DNA from: Janthinobacterium sp. FW305-129
GTDB taxonomy: Bacteria > Pseudomonadota > Gammaproteobacteria > Burkholderiales > Burkholderiaceae_D
Reading direction: 5' to 3'
Length of the DNA stretch: 64,000 bases
Assembly (NCBI RefSeq): GCF_020858115.1
Contig: NZ_JACYMM010000010.1
Coordinates: 1 to 64,000 of the forward strand
Shown here: in pieces, positions 36,050 to 44,655 of the stretch
How positions within the stretch are numbered: position 1 is the stretch's first letter
Layout of the letters: every line of letters begins with the position of its first letter
The notes under the pieces: generated by a model
Seen by the model: the letters and a program-made list of their open reading frames with translations, nothing else
Told to the model about the DNA's origin: nothing
Databases searched by the model: none
Position numbers and translations under genes: made by a program

Positions 36050-37027
36050 ATGTTGATCAAGCGCAGTCCCAACGGCATTGAGTTGCCGTATTCTTCCGAA
36101 ATCACGCCGCGCGCCGTGTTCGAATCGCGCCGCAGTTTCATCAAGCAAGTGGCGCTGGGCACGATGTCCAGTGCGGCCCTGCTGGAAATGGCCAGCCGCG
36201 AAGCGTTCGCGCAAGGCACCAATCCCAAGCTGGCTGCCAAACTCAATCCCGCCTATTCGGCGCTGGAAAAGCAGACGGCCTATAAAGACGCCACCAGTTA
36301 CAACAATTTCTACGAGTTCGGCACGGACAAGAGCGACCCGGCGCAAAACGCGGGCACCCTGCGCACGCGTCCGTGGACGGTCAGCATCGAGGGCGAAGTC
36401 AAGAAACCCATGACCCTGGACCTGGACGCGCTGCTGAAGCTGGCGCCGCTGGAAGAGCGCGTGTACCGGCTGCGCTGCGTGGAAGGCTGGTCGATGGTGA
36501 TTCCGTGGGTCGGTTATTCCTTCTCGGAAATCATCAAGAAGGTCGAGCCGACGGGCAATGCCAAATATGTGGAATTCATCACTCTGGCCGACAAGAAGCA
36601 GATGCCGGGCGTGGGCAGCCGCGTGCTGCAGTGGCCCTATACGGAAGGCTTGCGCATCGATGAAGCGAACCATCCGCTGGCGCTGTTGACCCTGGGCATG
36701 TATGGCGAAACCTTGCCGAACCAGAATGGCGCGCCCGTGCGCATGGTCTTGCCGTGGAAATATGGTTTTAAATCCGCCAAATCCATCGTCAAGATCCGTT
36801 TCGTCAAGGAACAGCCGCGCACGTCCTGGAACCTGTCGGCGCCGTCCGAATACGGTTTTTATTCCAACGTGAACCCGAACGTCGATCATCCGCGCTGGTC
36901 GCAGGCGTCCGAGCGGCGCATCGGCGAAGACGGCTTTCTCGCGCGCAAGCGCAAGACCCTGATGTTCAACGGCTACAACGATGTTGCTTCCTTGTACGCG
37001 GGCATGGATCTGAAGAAGTTCTTTTAA
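36050..37027 (+). CDS. msrP: Protein-methionine-sulfoxide reductase catalytic subunit MsrP
   Basis: This 325-residue molybdopterin enzyme (formerly YedY) repairs oxidised Met in periplasmic proteins. A Tat signal is visible ([13 protein letters not shown], with R27-R28). The Mo-binding cysteine is C143 in [15 protein letters not shown]. The sulfite oxidase-like fold segments [19 protein letters not shown] lie near the end. A GGAG site precedes the ATG. msrQ follows nine bases downstream. Confidence 0.95.
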   Translation: MLIKRSPNGIELPYSSEITPRAVFESRRSFIKQVALGTMSSAALLEMASREAFAQGTNPKLAAKLNPAYSALEKQTAYKDATSYNNFYEFGTDKSDPAQNAGTLRTRPWTVSIEGEVKKPMTLDLDALLKLAPLEERVYRLRCVEGWSMVIPWVGYSFSEIIKKVEPTGNAKYVEFITLADKKQMPGVGSRVLQWPYTEGLRIDEANHPLALLTLGMYGETLPNQNGAPVRMVLPWKYGFKSAKSIVKIRFVKEQPRTSWNLSAPSEYGFYSNVNPNVDHPRWSQASERRIGEDGFLARKRKTLMFNGYNDVASLYAGMDLKKFF

Positions 37028-37036
37028 GGAAAGACC

Positions 37037-37690
37037 ATGGCCTTCAACCCCACGCCGAGACAATTGTCGCTCTTCAAAAGCCTGGTTTTTCTGCTGGCGC
37101 TACTGCCGTTTGCGCGCATGGTCTGGCTCACGTACACGGGGCAACTGGTGGAGCCGCTGGAATTCATCACGCGCGGCACGGGCGACTGGACCCTGTATTT
37201 TATCTGCATCAGCCTGGCGGTGACGCCCTTGCGCCGCTTCACGCAATGGAATTGGCTGATCAAGCTGCGGCGCATGCTGGGCCTGTTCGCGTTTTTCTAC
37301 GCGGCGCTGCACTTCACCACGTTTTTATGGTTCGATCACTTTTTTGATGTGCAGGAAATGTGGAAGGATGTGCTCAAGCGGCCATTCATCACGGTGGGTT
37401 TTATTGCCTTCGTGCTGCTGATTCCGCTGGCCGTGACGAGCACGAACGGCATGGTGAAACGCCTGGGGGGCAAGCGCTGGCAGTGGCTGCACCGGTTGAT
37501 CTATGTCATCGCCCCGCTCGGTATCTTGCACTTCTGGTGGATGAAGGCGGGCAAGCACAATTTCGCGCAACCGATCCTGTTTGGCAGTATCGTCGCGCTA
37601 TTGCTGTTAATGCGTGTGTATTTTTTCTGGAGCAAGCGCGTCAAAAATGCCAGGGCGGCGAATGCCGCCACCCCGGTGCGCTCCGTTTAG
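37037..37690 (+). CDS. msrQ: MsrQ heme-binding membrane subunit
   Basis: The 217-residue membrane protein (formerly YedZ) feeds electrons to MsrP. It has about six helices with His in AALHFTTFLWFDH, QWLHRLIYVIAPLGILHFWW, typical of the ferric-reductase-like fold. The stop codon overlaps the convergent lptM stop: the msrQ TAG is 37688-37690 and the lptM stop is 37687-37689. Confidence 0.94.
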   Translation: MAFNPTPRQLSLFKSLVFLLALLPFARMVWLTYTGQLVEPLEFITRGTGDWTLYFICISLAVTPLRRFTQWNWLIKLRRMLGLFAFFYAALHFTTFLWFDHFFDVQEMWKDVLKRPFITVGFIAFVLLIPLAVTSTNGMVKRLGGKRWQWLHRLIYVIAPLGILHFWWMKAGKHNFAQPILFGSIVALLLLMRVYFFWSKRVKNARAANAATPVRSV

Positions 37691-37869
37691 GTCGCCGGCA
37701 CGATCACCGGCGGCGGCGGCACGGGCGCCGGTTTGACGGGGCCTTTGGCCGGTGCGCCCTTGGCCGCTGGCGGCTTGGGCAGGTACAGGGGGCCGGGCTG
37801 GCCGCAGCCGGCCAGGACGCTAGAAACCACAATGGCGGTGCCGATATAAAACGCTGAGGATGACTTCAC
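37687..37869 (-). CDS. lptM: LptM-like small lipoprotein
   Basis: The 60-residue product starts at a GTG (VKSSSAFYIGTAIVVSSVLA) and has the lipobox VLAGC. The conserved GCGQPGPLYLPKPP follows, the hallmark of LptM (YifL), which helps mature the LptD/LptE translocon in E. coli. The rest is an Ala/Pro/Lys-rich tail. An upstream GTG at 37881 would add four residues. It is divergent from cyaY, as in many proteobacteria, but the usual neighbour lysA is not present. Confidence 0.8.
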   Translation of the reverse strand: MKSSSAFYIGTAIVVSSVLAGCGQPGPLYLPKPPAAKGAPAKGPVKPAPVPPPPVIVPAT

Positions 37870-37909
37870 GATTAGAATCACGGTTTGATTAAGATCTTTG
37901 GAGTGTAGC

Positions 37910-38239
37910 ATGAGCGAATCGGAATTCCTGGCCCTGGCCGAAGCCACCCTGACCCAGATCGAGGCGGCGCTGGACCGGCTGAACGATGAAGACGTGCTCG
38001 ACGTCGAATGCAGCCGCAGCGGCAATGTGCTGGAGATCGAATTCATCGATAACGGCACGAAAATCATCGTCAACAGCCAGGCCCCCATGCGCGAAATGTG
38101 GGTGGCCGCCCGTTCCGGCGGTTTCCACTACAAGCGCGTGGGCGACGAATGGATCAACACGCGCGACGGTTCGGAACTGTTTGCGGCCTTGTCCAGCATG
38201 GCCAGCGAGCAGGCGGGTGCGCCGGTGGTATTGAAGTAA
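37910..38239 (+). CDS. cyaY: Iron-sulfur assembly protein CyaY (frataxin)
   Basis: The 109-residue frataxin has the acidic first helix (LTQIEAALDRLNDEDVLDVE) that binds iron and IscS, and the conserved strands IIVNSQAPMREMWVAARSGG and FHYKRVGDEWINTRDG. ATG 37910 has a GGAG site eight bases upstream. It regulates Fe-S cluster synthesis. Confidence 0.96.
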   Translation: MSESEFLALAEATLTQIEAALDRLNDEDVLDVECSRSGNVLEIEFIDNGTKIIVNSQAPMREMWVAARSGGFHYKRVGDEWINTRDGSELFAALSSMASEQAGAPVVLK

Positions 38240-38260
38240 TTGTTTTAGCCGCGCGCAATC

Positions 38261-38294
38261 AAAAAGGGCAGCCTCTTCAGGCTGCCCTTTTTTG
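38261..38294. terminator. Bidirectional terminator between cyaY and the PBP1A gene
   Basis: AAAAAGGGCAGCCT (38261-38274) and AGGCTGCCCTTTTT (38279-38292) form a perfect 14-bp stem with a CTTC loop, serving both convergent genes. Confidence 0.85.
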
Positions 38295-38306
38295 CATCAA
38301 ACGATC

Positions 38307-40652
38307 TTAAAACAACTCGTTCTTGACGGCTTCCTTGGCTTTTTCTTCCTCCGGCGTACCGCGCGCCGCGCCTTCCAGGCTGCCTACGCCCGTGCCCGGT
38401 GGATTTTCCGCATAGTAATACTCGTCGCCCACGTGGATCAGGCCTTCCGGCACGGCGCGTTCCTCCACGGGAATACTCTTCAATGCCTTGGCCATATAGT
38501 TGATCCAGATCGGCAAGGCCAGGCCGCCGCCCGTTTCCCGGTTGCCCAGGTTGCGCGGCTGGTCGTAGCCGATCCAGGCGATGCCCACCAGCTTGGCCTG
38601 GTAGCCGGCGAACCACGCGTCGATGGAATCGTTGGTCGTGCCCGTCTTGCCGGCCAGGTCAGGGCGCTTCAAGGCCATGGCTTTATTTGCCGTGCCGAAG
38701 CGCACCACGTCGTTGAGCATGCTGTTCATCATGAAGGCATTGCGCTCATCGATGACGCGGTTGGCTTCCTCGCCCGCCAGGTCCGGCTTGGCTTGCGACA
38801 ACACATTGCCGTCGCTGTCGGTCACCTTGGCAATCAGATACGGGTTGATCTTGTAGCCGCCGTTGGCGAACACGGCATACGCGCCCGCCATCTGCAGCGG
38901 CGTCACGTTGCCGGCGCCCAGGGCCAGGGTCAGGTACGGCGGGTTCTTGTCCGCGTCAAAGCCGAAGCGCGTCGCGTATTCCTGGCCATACTTGGCGCCG
39001 ATCTTGTGCAGGATGCGGATGGAAATCATGTTCTTCGATTTCATCAGACCCTTGCGCATGGTCATCGGACCGTCGTATTTGCTGTCGTAGTTCTTCGGTT
39101 CCCATGCCTGGCCGCCCGTCTGGCCCGCGTCGAACGAGATCGGCGCATCGTTGATGATGGTGGCCGGCGACAGGCCCCGTTCCAGCGAAGCGGAATAGAT
39201 GAAGGGCTTGAAGGCGGAACCGGGCTGGCGCCACGCCTGCGTGACGTGGTTGAACTTGTTGCGGTTGTAATCGAAGCCGCCCACCATGGCGCGGATGGCG
39301 CCGTCCGTGGTGCTGGCCGAGACGAACGCCGATTGCACTTCCGGCATCTGCGTCAAGACCCAGGTGTTGCCTTCCTGCATGACGCGGATCACGGCGCCGC
39401 GCTTGATGCGGCGGTTCGGTGCCGCTTTTTCCGACAGCCAGGCCGCGCCAAAGGTCAGGCCGGGGCCGGTAATGGTAATTTCCTCGCCGGCCGAGGTGAC
39501 GGCCTGGATGGACTTGGGTGACGCCTGCAGCACCATGGCGGCGATGATGTCATCGCTGTCCGGGTGGTCGGCCAGTTCCGTTTCGATCGCGTCATCGGCT
39601 TCGGCCTTGGTTTTCGGAATCTCGATATATGCCTCCGGGCCGCGGTAGCCGTGGCGTTTCTCGTAATCCATCACGCCCTTGCGCAAGGCGATGTAGGCGG
39701 CGTCCTGGTCGGCCTTGGTGATGGTGGTGTAGACGTTCAGGCCGCGCGTGTAGGTGTCTTCCTTGAATTGCTCGTAGACAAGCTGACGCGCCATTTCCGA
39801 CACGTATTCCGCGTGCACGCCGAAGGCGCTGCTGTCGGTTTTCACTTTCAGCTCTTCATTCTTGGCTTCCGTGTACTGCTCTGGCGTGATGTAGCCCAGC
39901 TGCGCCATGCGTTGCAGAATGTATTGCTGGCGCATGCGCGCGCGCTTCGGATTGACGACGGGGTTGTAGGCCGATGGCGCCTTCGGCAAGCCAGCCAGCA
40001 TGGCCGCTTCGGCCACGGTGAGGTCCTGGATGTTCTTGCCGAAATAGATTTGCGCGGCCGACGCGAAGCCGTAGGCGCGCTGTCCCAGATAAATCTGGTT
40101 CATATACACTTCGAGGATCTGGTCCTTGCTGAGGTTTTTCTCGATCTTCCACGCCAGCAAGACTTCATACGCCTTGCGTTTCAGGGTCTGTTCGCTGGAC
40201 AGGAAGAAATTGCGCGCCACCTGCTGCGTGATGGTCGACGCGCCTTGCTTGGCGCCGCCCGTCAGGTTGTGCAGGGCCGCGCGCGTGATACCGAGGTAAT
40301 CGACGCCGCCATGCTCATAGAAGCGGTCATCCTCGATGGCCAGCACGGCTTTCTTCATGACATCGGGAATATCCTTGATGTGCACCATGTTGCGCCGTTC
40401 CTCGCCGAATTCACCGATCAGCACACTGTCGGACGTGAACACGCGCAGCGGCATCTTGGGCTTGTAATCGGTCAAGGTATCGAGCGCCGGCAGGTTCGGA
40501 TAGGCCATGGCCAGGCCAAAGACCACCAGCAAGACGCCGACGATGCCCAGGCCCAGCAGCGATACCAGGGCCATCAGCAGAAAACGTTTGGGTTTGCTGC
40601 CCTTGGTGGGCGGCTTCGAGCCAGCGGAGCCAGCGGAGTTTGAAGATGTCAT
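38307..40652 (-). CDS. mrcA: Penicillin-binding protein 1A (bifunctional)
   Basis: The 781-residue class A PBP makes and cross-links peptidoglycan. It has a cytoplasmic Ser/Lys-rich N-terminus, one helix (about residues 24-50), a glycosyltransferase domain with catalytic E107 (LAIEDDRFYEHGG) and GASTITQQVARNFFL, an OB-like insert typical of PBP1A, and a transpeptidase domain with the SAFK tetrad (QPGSAFKPFIYS) and KTGTTND. It is divergent from the pil operon, an arrangement known across proteobacteria. Confidence 0.96.
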   Translation of the reverse strand: MTSSNSAGSAGSKPPTKGSKPKRFLLMALVSLLGLGIVGVLLVVFGLAMAYPNLPALDTLTDYKPKMPLRVFTSDSVLIGEFGEERRNMVHIKDIPDVMKKAVLAIEDDRFYEHGGVDYLGITRAALHNLTGGAKQGASTITQQVARNFFLSSEQTLKRKAYEVLLAWKIEKNLSKDQILEVYMNQIYLGQRAYGFASAAQIYFGKNIQDLTVAEAAMLAGLPKAPSAYNPVVNPKRARMRQQYILQRMAQLGYITPEQYTEAKNEELKVKTDSSAFGVHAEYVSEMARQLVYEQFKEDTYTRGLNVYTTITKADQDAAYIALRKGVMDYEKRHGYRGPEAYIEIPKTKAEADDAIETELADHPDSDDIIAAMVLQASPKSIQAVTSAGEEITITGPGLTFGAAWLSEKAAPNRRIKRGAVIRVMQEGNTWVLTQMPEVQSAFVSASTTDGAIRAMVGGFDYNRNKFNHVTQAWRQPGSAFKPFIYSASLERGLSPATIINDAPISFDAGQTGGQAWEPKNYDSKYDGPMTMRKGLMKSKNMISIRILHKIGAKYGQEYATRFGFDADKNPPYLTLALGAGNVTPLQMAGAYAVFANGGYKINPYLIAKVTDSDGNVLSQAKPDLAGEEANRVIDERNAFMMNSMLNDVVRFGTANKAMALKRPDLAGKTGTTNDSIDAWFAGYQAKLVGIAWIGYDQPRNLGNRETGGGLALPIWINYMAKALKSIPVEERAVPEGLIHVGDEYYYAENPPGTGVGSLEGAARGTPEEEKAKEAVKNELF

Positions 40653-40945
40653 GCGTCGTATGTCTTTCGGTTAATTATGCCGGCCAATTATAAGCGAGCT
40701 TGCCGGGGTGGCAGCGCGCCGTGGCGCTTGCCCGGGGGCAGTGTCGAAACTTGCCGATACTCTATATAAGCGTGTATGGGCCCGCTGGCAACCAGGATTT
40801 GGTAACAATTATTCTGCGCCAGATCACGGCCGGGCCAGATAGGCGCCGCGTACCGCAGACTCCGGCGTGAAATCCATTTACAAGCCAGCGCTGCCAGGAC
40901 TAGGCTTTCGAATGGCAGGAACTCCTCCCACGCTGACGTTTCTCT

Positions 40946-41587
40946 ATGAAAAACATGTCTATCAGCAATTTTTTTGGCGCCGGCTTGCTGGGCGTCGACA
41001 TCGCGGACGATGCCGTGCGCGTGGTCGAGTTGCGGCGCCGGCGGGGAAAACTGTCGTGCCGGCATTGCGGCAGCGCCGCACTGGCTGCTGGAATAATGCT
41101 TGAAGGCAGTGTCGATGATCTGCCGGGCCTGGCCGATGCCCTGCGCCAGGCCCACCGCGACAGTGGCAGCGGCTGCACGCGGGTGGCGCTGGCCATGCCG
41201 GCCACGGCCCTGATCACGCATGCGATCCGCTTACCCGCAGGCTTGCCGGAGGAGCAGCTGGAAATCCTCGTGGAACTGGAAGCGGCGCAATACATGCCGT
41301 TTGCGCTGGAAGACGCCAGCCTGGATTTTGTCACTCTCGGCCCCGCGCCGCCGCTGGCCGGCACGACAGGCAAGGAGGTCGACGTGCTGCTGGTGGCGGC
41401 GCGGCGCGCCACCGTGCAGCGCCGTCTCGATGCGGCCACGGCGGCGGGTTTGCTGGCCGTCGTCATGGATAGCGAGGCGCTGGCCTTGCAGGCGGCGCTC
41501 GCGCAGGGGGGCTGGCAAGCCTTGCCCGACGGTGGCGTGGCCTACCAGCTGGCCTGGGGCCTGGCCTTGCACCGGTACACCCGATGA
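40946..41587 (+). CDS. pilM: PilM-like protein with missing central segment
   Basis: The 213-residue product begins like PilM, the actin-fold cytoplasmic ring protein of type IV pili: LLGVDIADDAVRVVELRRRR, ALAMPATALITHAIRLPAGL, LEAAQYMPFALEDASLDFV and VDVLLVAARRATVQRRLDAA. It then passes from VVMDSEALALQAAL almost directly to the terminal AYQLAWGLALHRY. PilM is usually about 350 residues, and the roughly 140 residues holding the second phosphate and adenosine motifs are absent. E. coli HofM is also short. The stop overlaps pilN (ATGA), leaving no room for a hidden frameshifted part. No good Shine-Dalgarno site is seen. Confidence 0.8.
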   Translation: MKNMSISNFFGAGLLGVDIADDAVRVVELRRRRGKLSCRHCGSAALAAGIMLEGSVDDLPGLADALRQAHRDSGSGCTRVALAMPATALITHAIRLPAGLPEEQLEILVELEAAQYMPFALEDASLDFVTLGPAPPLAGTTGKEVDVLLVAARRATVQRRLDAATAAGLLAVVMDSEALALQAALAQGGWQALPDGGVAYQLAWGLALHRYTR

Positions 41588-42144
41588 CGGTCCGGGCGCA
41601 AGTGCTGTGCATCAACCTGTTGCCGTATCGTCCCGCGGCACGGCGCAGGCGTATTCAGCTGCTGCTGTGGCAACTGGCGGGTGGGGCGTTGCTGGGCTTG
41701 CTTGTGGCCCTGGGGGCCGGAGCCTGGCTGCGGCACCAGCTCAACGCGCAGCTGCACCGCCAGGAGGGCTGGCGCAATGCCATGCAACAAGTCGAGGTCG
41801 TCCTTGCCGCCGGTAAGCGGGTGCAGGGCGAGACGGCGGCGCTGCTGCTGCGCCAGCAGGCCATCGCACATTTGCAAGAGCAACGCAATGCCTGGGTCCG
41901 CATGCTGGACGCGCTGGCGCGGGCGATGCCGGCTGGCGTGGCCTTGCACAGTGTGCGCCAGGAAACGGCGATGGTGCGCTTGCAAGGGCATGCCGTTTCG
42001 CAGGAAAAGGTCGCGGCACTATTGTTGGCGCTGGCGCAGGCCGTGCCCTGGTCCAGGCCGGAAGTGCTTGAAGTGCGCGGCGCGGCAGATGGCGCCGTGG
42101 AATGGACGATACGGCTGGCGTTGGCACCCGCTGGGCAATCTTAG
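41584..42144 (+). CDS. pilN: Type IV pilus assembly protein PilN
   Basis: The 186-residue bitopic protein has the conserved cytoplasmic INLLPYRP motif near residue 11, the segment that PilM grips. A basic patch and one helix (about residues 25-45) follow, then a coiled coil and a small periplasmic domain. It overlaps pilM by four bases. Presence of the INLLPYR motif suggests the shortened PilM still interacts. Confidence 0.87.
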   Translation: MTVRAQVLCINLLPYRPAARRRRIQLLLWQLAGGALLGLLVALGAGAWLRHQLNAQLHRQEGWRNAMQQVEVVLAAGKRVQGETAALLLRQQAIAHLQEQRNAWVRMLDALARAMPAGVALHSVRQETAMVRLQGHAVSQEKVAALLLALAQAVPWSRPEVLEVRGAADGAVEWTIRLALAPAGQS

Positions 42145-42159
42145 TCGTGGAGGTTGATC

Positions 42160-43191
42160 ATGCTGAGCTTGAAGACCGCGTCGCTGTGGCCGTTACCGGG
42201 GCGCCTCGCTTGCGCTGTCCTGGTCGGCATGCTGGTGGCCGCGCTGCTGCACGCCGCGTGGCTCGATGGCCTGTTGGCGGCCGTGCAGGCGGGGCAAGGC
42301 GAGGAGGCCCGCCTGCACGCCGCTTATTTGTCGGCGCAGGCCAGGGCGAAGCAGTTGCCGCAGTGGCGCGCGCAGCAGCGCCAGGCCGGCGCCGAGCTTG
42401 CCCTCCTGGAACAGCAACTGCCCGACCAGCAGGCGATGGCGGTGCTGTTGACGGATATCGATGCCGCAGGCCAGTCGCGCGGCTTGCAATTTTCGCTGTT
42501 CAAGCCGGGCGCGGCCCAGCCGCAAGCACCGTATGTTGCCTTGCCGATCGCCATACAGTTGCGCGGCAGCTATCATGCCATGGGCGCGCTGCTGGCGGAT
42601 CTGGCGCGCTTGCCGCGCATCGTCACGGTGCATGAGCTGGCCTTGAACCTCGGCAAGGATCGCTTGCTGACCCTGGATGCCGTGCTGCACGCGTATCGCT
42701 TGCCCGAAGCGGGAGAACGGGCGGCGCAAGCGGCTTTGGCGCCCAAGGCAGGCACGCCTGTAGCCGCAGCGGCATGGCGCCCGCTTGCCGCTGTCACGCC
42801 GCATCCCTATGAGGCGGCCGCGCTGGCCGATCCTTTCAATGCATTGCCGCCAGCGCCCGCGCCGGGTCAGCGGGGCAACGTGGCGGGGCCCGACCCGCGC
42901 CGCGTGCGTGAACCGCTGGAAAGCGTGGCCTTGCCTGCCATCAGCATGGTGGGCAGCGTGCAGCAGGACGGGCGCCTGAACGCGCTGCTGCTGGCGGGCC
43001 AGCGCGTGTACCGGGTGGCGGTGGGCCAGTATCTGGGGCAAGACCACGGTGTGGTGACGGAGATCAGCGAACAGGCGGTGCAGTACCGTGAATTGCTGCG
43101 CGAGGCGGATGGCCCGTGGCGCGAGCGGCGCGGCAGCCTGGCCTTGCAGGTGGCGGGGACGAAAGCCAGCCTGCCCGAGGCGGCGCCATGA
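42160..43191 (+). CDS. PilO-PilP fusion protein
   Basis: This 343-residue gene covers two normally separate proteins. Residues 1 to about 195 resemble PilO: a helix at about 15-33, a coiled coil at about 38-85, and a periplasmic domain with QLRGSYHAMGALLADLARLP. An Ala/Pro linker follows. From Y217 (ALADPFNALPP) to the end it matches PilP: DPRRVREPLESVALPAISMV, VYRVAVGQYLGQDHGVVTEI and DGPWRERRGSLALQ. The lipoprotein signal that anchors PilP to membranes is therefore lost. GGAGG six bases before ATG 42160 fixes the start, and its stop overlaps pilQ by four bases. Confidence 0.85.
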   Translation: MLSLKTASLWPLPGRLACAVLVGMLVAALLHAAWLDGLLAAVQAGQGEEARLHAAYLSAQARAKQLPQWRAQQRQAGAELALLEQQLPDQQAMAVLLTDIDAAGQSRGLQFSLFKPGAAQPQAPYVALPIAIQLRGSYHAMGALLADLARLPRIVTVHELALNLGKDRLLTLDAVLHAYRLPEAGERAAQAALAPKAGTPVAAAAWRPLAAVTPHPYEAAALADPFNALPPAPAPGQRGNVAGPDPRRVREPLESVALPAISMVGSVQQDGRLNALLLAGQRVYRVAVGQYLGQDHGVVTEISEQAVQYRELLREADGPWRERRGSLALQVAGTKASLPEAAP

Positions 43192-44609
43192 GGCCGCGCC
43201 GCATGCTCCTGGCCGTCATGCTGTGTCTGCATGCCTGCGGCCTTGCCCAGGAGGCGGTGGTGCACGTGTCGGCCCCGCGCCCTTACGCGGGCGAGAAGAT
43301 CTCCGTCGATTTCCAGAACGTGGGCGTGCGCGCGGCCCTGCACATCCTGGCTGATGCCTCCGGGCAAAACATCATCGCCAGCGACAGTGTGGCGGGCAAT
43401 GTGACGCTGCGTCTGCGCGACTTGCCGTGGGACCAGGCGCTCGACGTGCTGTTGCAGGCCAAGGGCCTGGACATGCGGCGCAACGGCAACGTGCTGTGGA
43501 TCGCGCCGCGCGAGGAAATGCTGGCGCGCGAAAAGCTGGAGCTCGAAACGCGCGCGCAGATTGCCGAACTCGAACCTTTGCAATCGGCCATCTTCCAGCT
43601 CAATTACCAGAAGGCCGAAGCGTTCCGCACCGTGTTTGGCCTCGATGCGGGCGAGGGGCGCAGCCGGCTGCTGTCGCGCCGTGGCAGCGTGCTCATCGAG
43701 CCGCGCACGAACCAGCTGTTCGTGACGGACGTGCCGGCGCGCCTGGAGCAGATCCGGCAACTGATCGCCAAGACAGATATTGCGACGCGGCAAGTGATGA
43801 TCGAGGCGCGCATCGTCGAGGCGAACGACAGTTTCAGCCGCAACCTCGGTGCGCGCCTGGGTTTTACGGACCAGCGCCTGGCGGCGGGCCAGCTGCCCGG
43901 TTTTTCCCTGGGCGGCAGCGGGCGCCGCGCGGCCATCGGCGGCACGTATCAGGGCGTGGGCGAGGCGACGGGGCAAACGGTGGCGGGCAGCGGCGCCTTC
44001 GTGCCGAACACGCAATTCGTCAACTTGCCGGCCGCCAGCATCAACGGCTTGCAGCCGGCCAGCTTCGCCCTGAGCCTGTTTTCGGCGGCCGCCAACCGCT
44101 TTTTGAATCTGGAACTGTCCGCGCTGGAAGCGGACGGCAGGGGCAAGATTATTTCCAGCCCCCGCGTGGTGACGGCCGACAAGGTGCTGGCGCTGATCGA
44201 GCAGGGCATCGAGCTGCCGTATCAGGTGGCCACCAGCAGCGGCGCCACGTCGATCACGTTTCGCAAGGCGAATTTGCGCCTGGAAGTGACGCCGCAGATT
44301 ACGCCGGACGGCAACGTGGTGCTGGAAGTGGACGTCAACAAGGATAGCGTGGGCCAGGAAACGCGCTCCGGCTTCGCCATCGACACCAAGCACGTGCGCA
44401 CGCAAGTGATGGTGGAAGACGGCGGCACGGTGGTACTGGGCGGCATTTATCAGCAATCGGAACGGGGCACGGACAGCAAGGTGCCAATTCTTGGCGACAT
44501 CCCCGTGTTCGGTGTTTTTTTCCGCAGCACGGGCCGCAGTCAAGAAAAAACGGAACTGATGGTGTTTATTACGCCGAAAATAGTGGCAGATCGGCCAGCA
44601 ACACGTTAA
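43188..44609 (+). CDS. pilQ: Short PilQ-type secretin without AMIN domains
   Basis: The 473-residue outer-membrane secretin has a signal peptide (MRPRRMLLAVMLCLHACGLA). It goes straight to the secretin/TonB N-domain (ISVDFQNVGVRAALHILADA), an N1-type domain, and the C-terminal secretin core with VPILGDIPVFGVFF and ELMVFITPKIV. Typical PilQ has about 700 residues with AMIN repeats that bind peptidoglycan; these are missing, as in E. coli HofQ. ATG 43188 overlaps the PilO-PilP stop. Its ring would be the exit pore of a pilus or DNA-uptake machine. Confidence 0.88.
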   Translation: MRPRRMLLAVMLCLHACGLAQEAVVHVSAPRPYAGEKISVDFQNVGVRAALHILADASGQNIIASDSVAGNVTLRLRDLPWDQALDVLLQAKGLDMRRNGNVLWIAPREEMLAREKLELETRAQIAELEPLQSAIFQLNYQKAEAFRTVFGLDAGEGRSRLLSRRGSVLIEPRTNQLFVTDVPARLEQIRQLIAKTDIATRQVMIEARIVEANDSFSRNLGARLGFTDQRLAAGQLPGFSLGGSGRRAAIGGTYQGVGEATGQTVAGSGAFVPNTQFVNLPAASINGLQPASFALSLFSAAANRFLNLELSALEADGRGKIISSPRVVTADKVLALIEQGIELPYQVATSSGATSITFRKANLRLEVTPQITPDGNVVLEVDVNKDSVGQETRSGFAIDTKHVRTQVMVEDGGTVVLGGIYQQSERGTDSKVPILGDIPVFGVFFRSTGRSQEKTELMVFITPKIVADRPATR

Positions 44610-44655
44610 TGTCACATCTTTACGTTTAAGTAACAATGCAAACGAAAGCGGACTG

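Noticed and set aside
40946-41587. Idea that pilM is a frameshifted pseudogene
   Set aside because: The C-terminal helix of PilM is still in frame and the stop overlaps the pilN start, so there is no space for displaced coding sequence. An in-frame internal deletion fits better.
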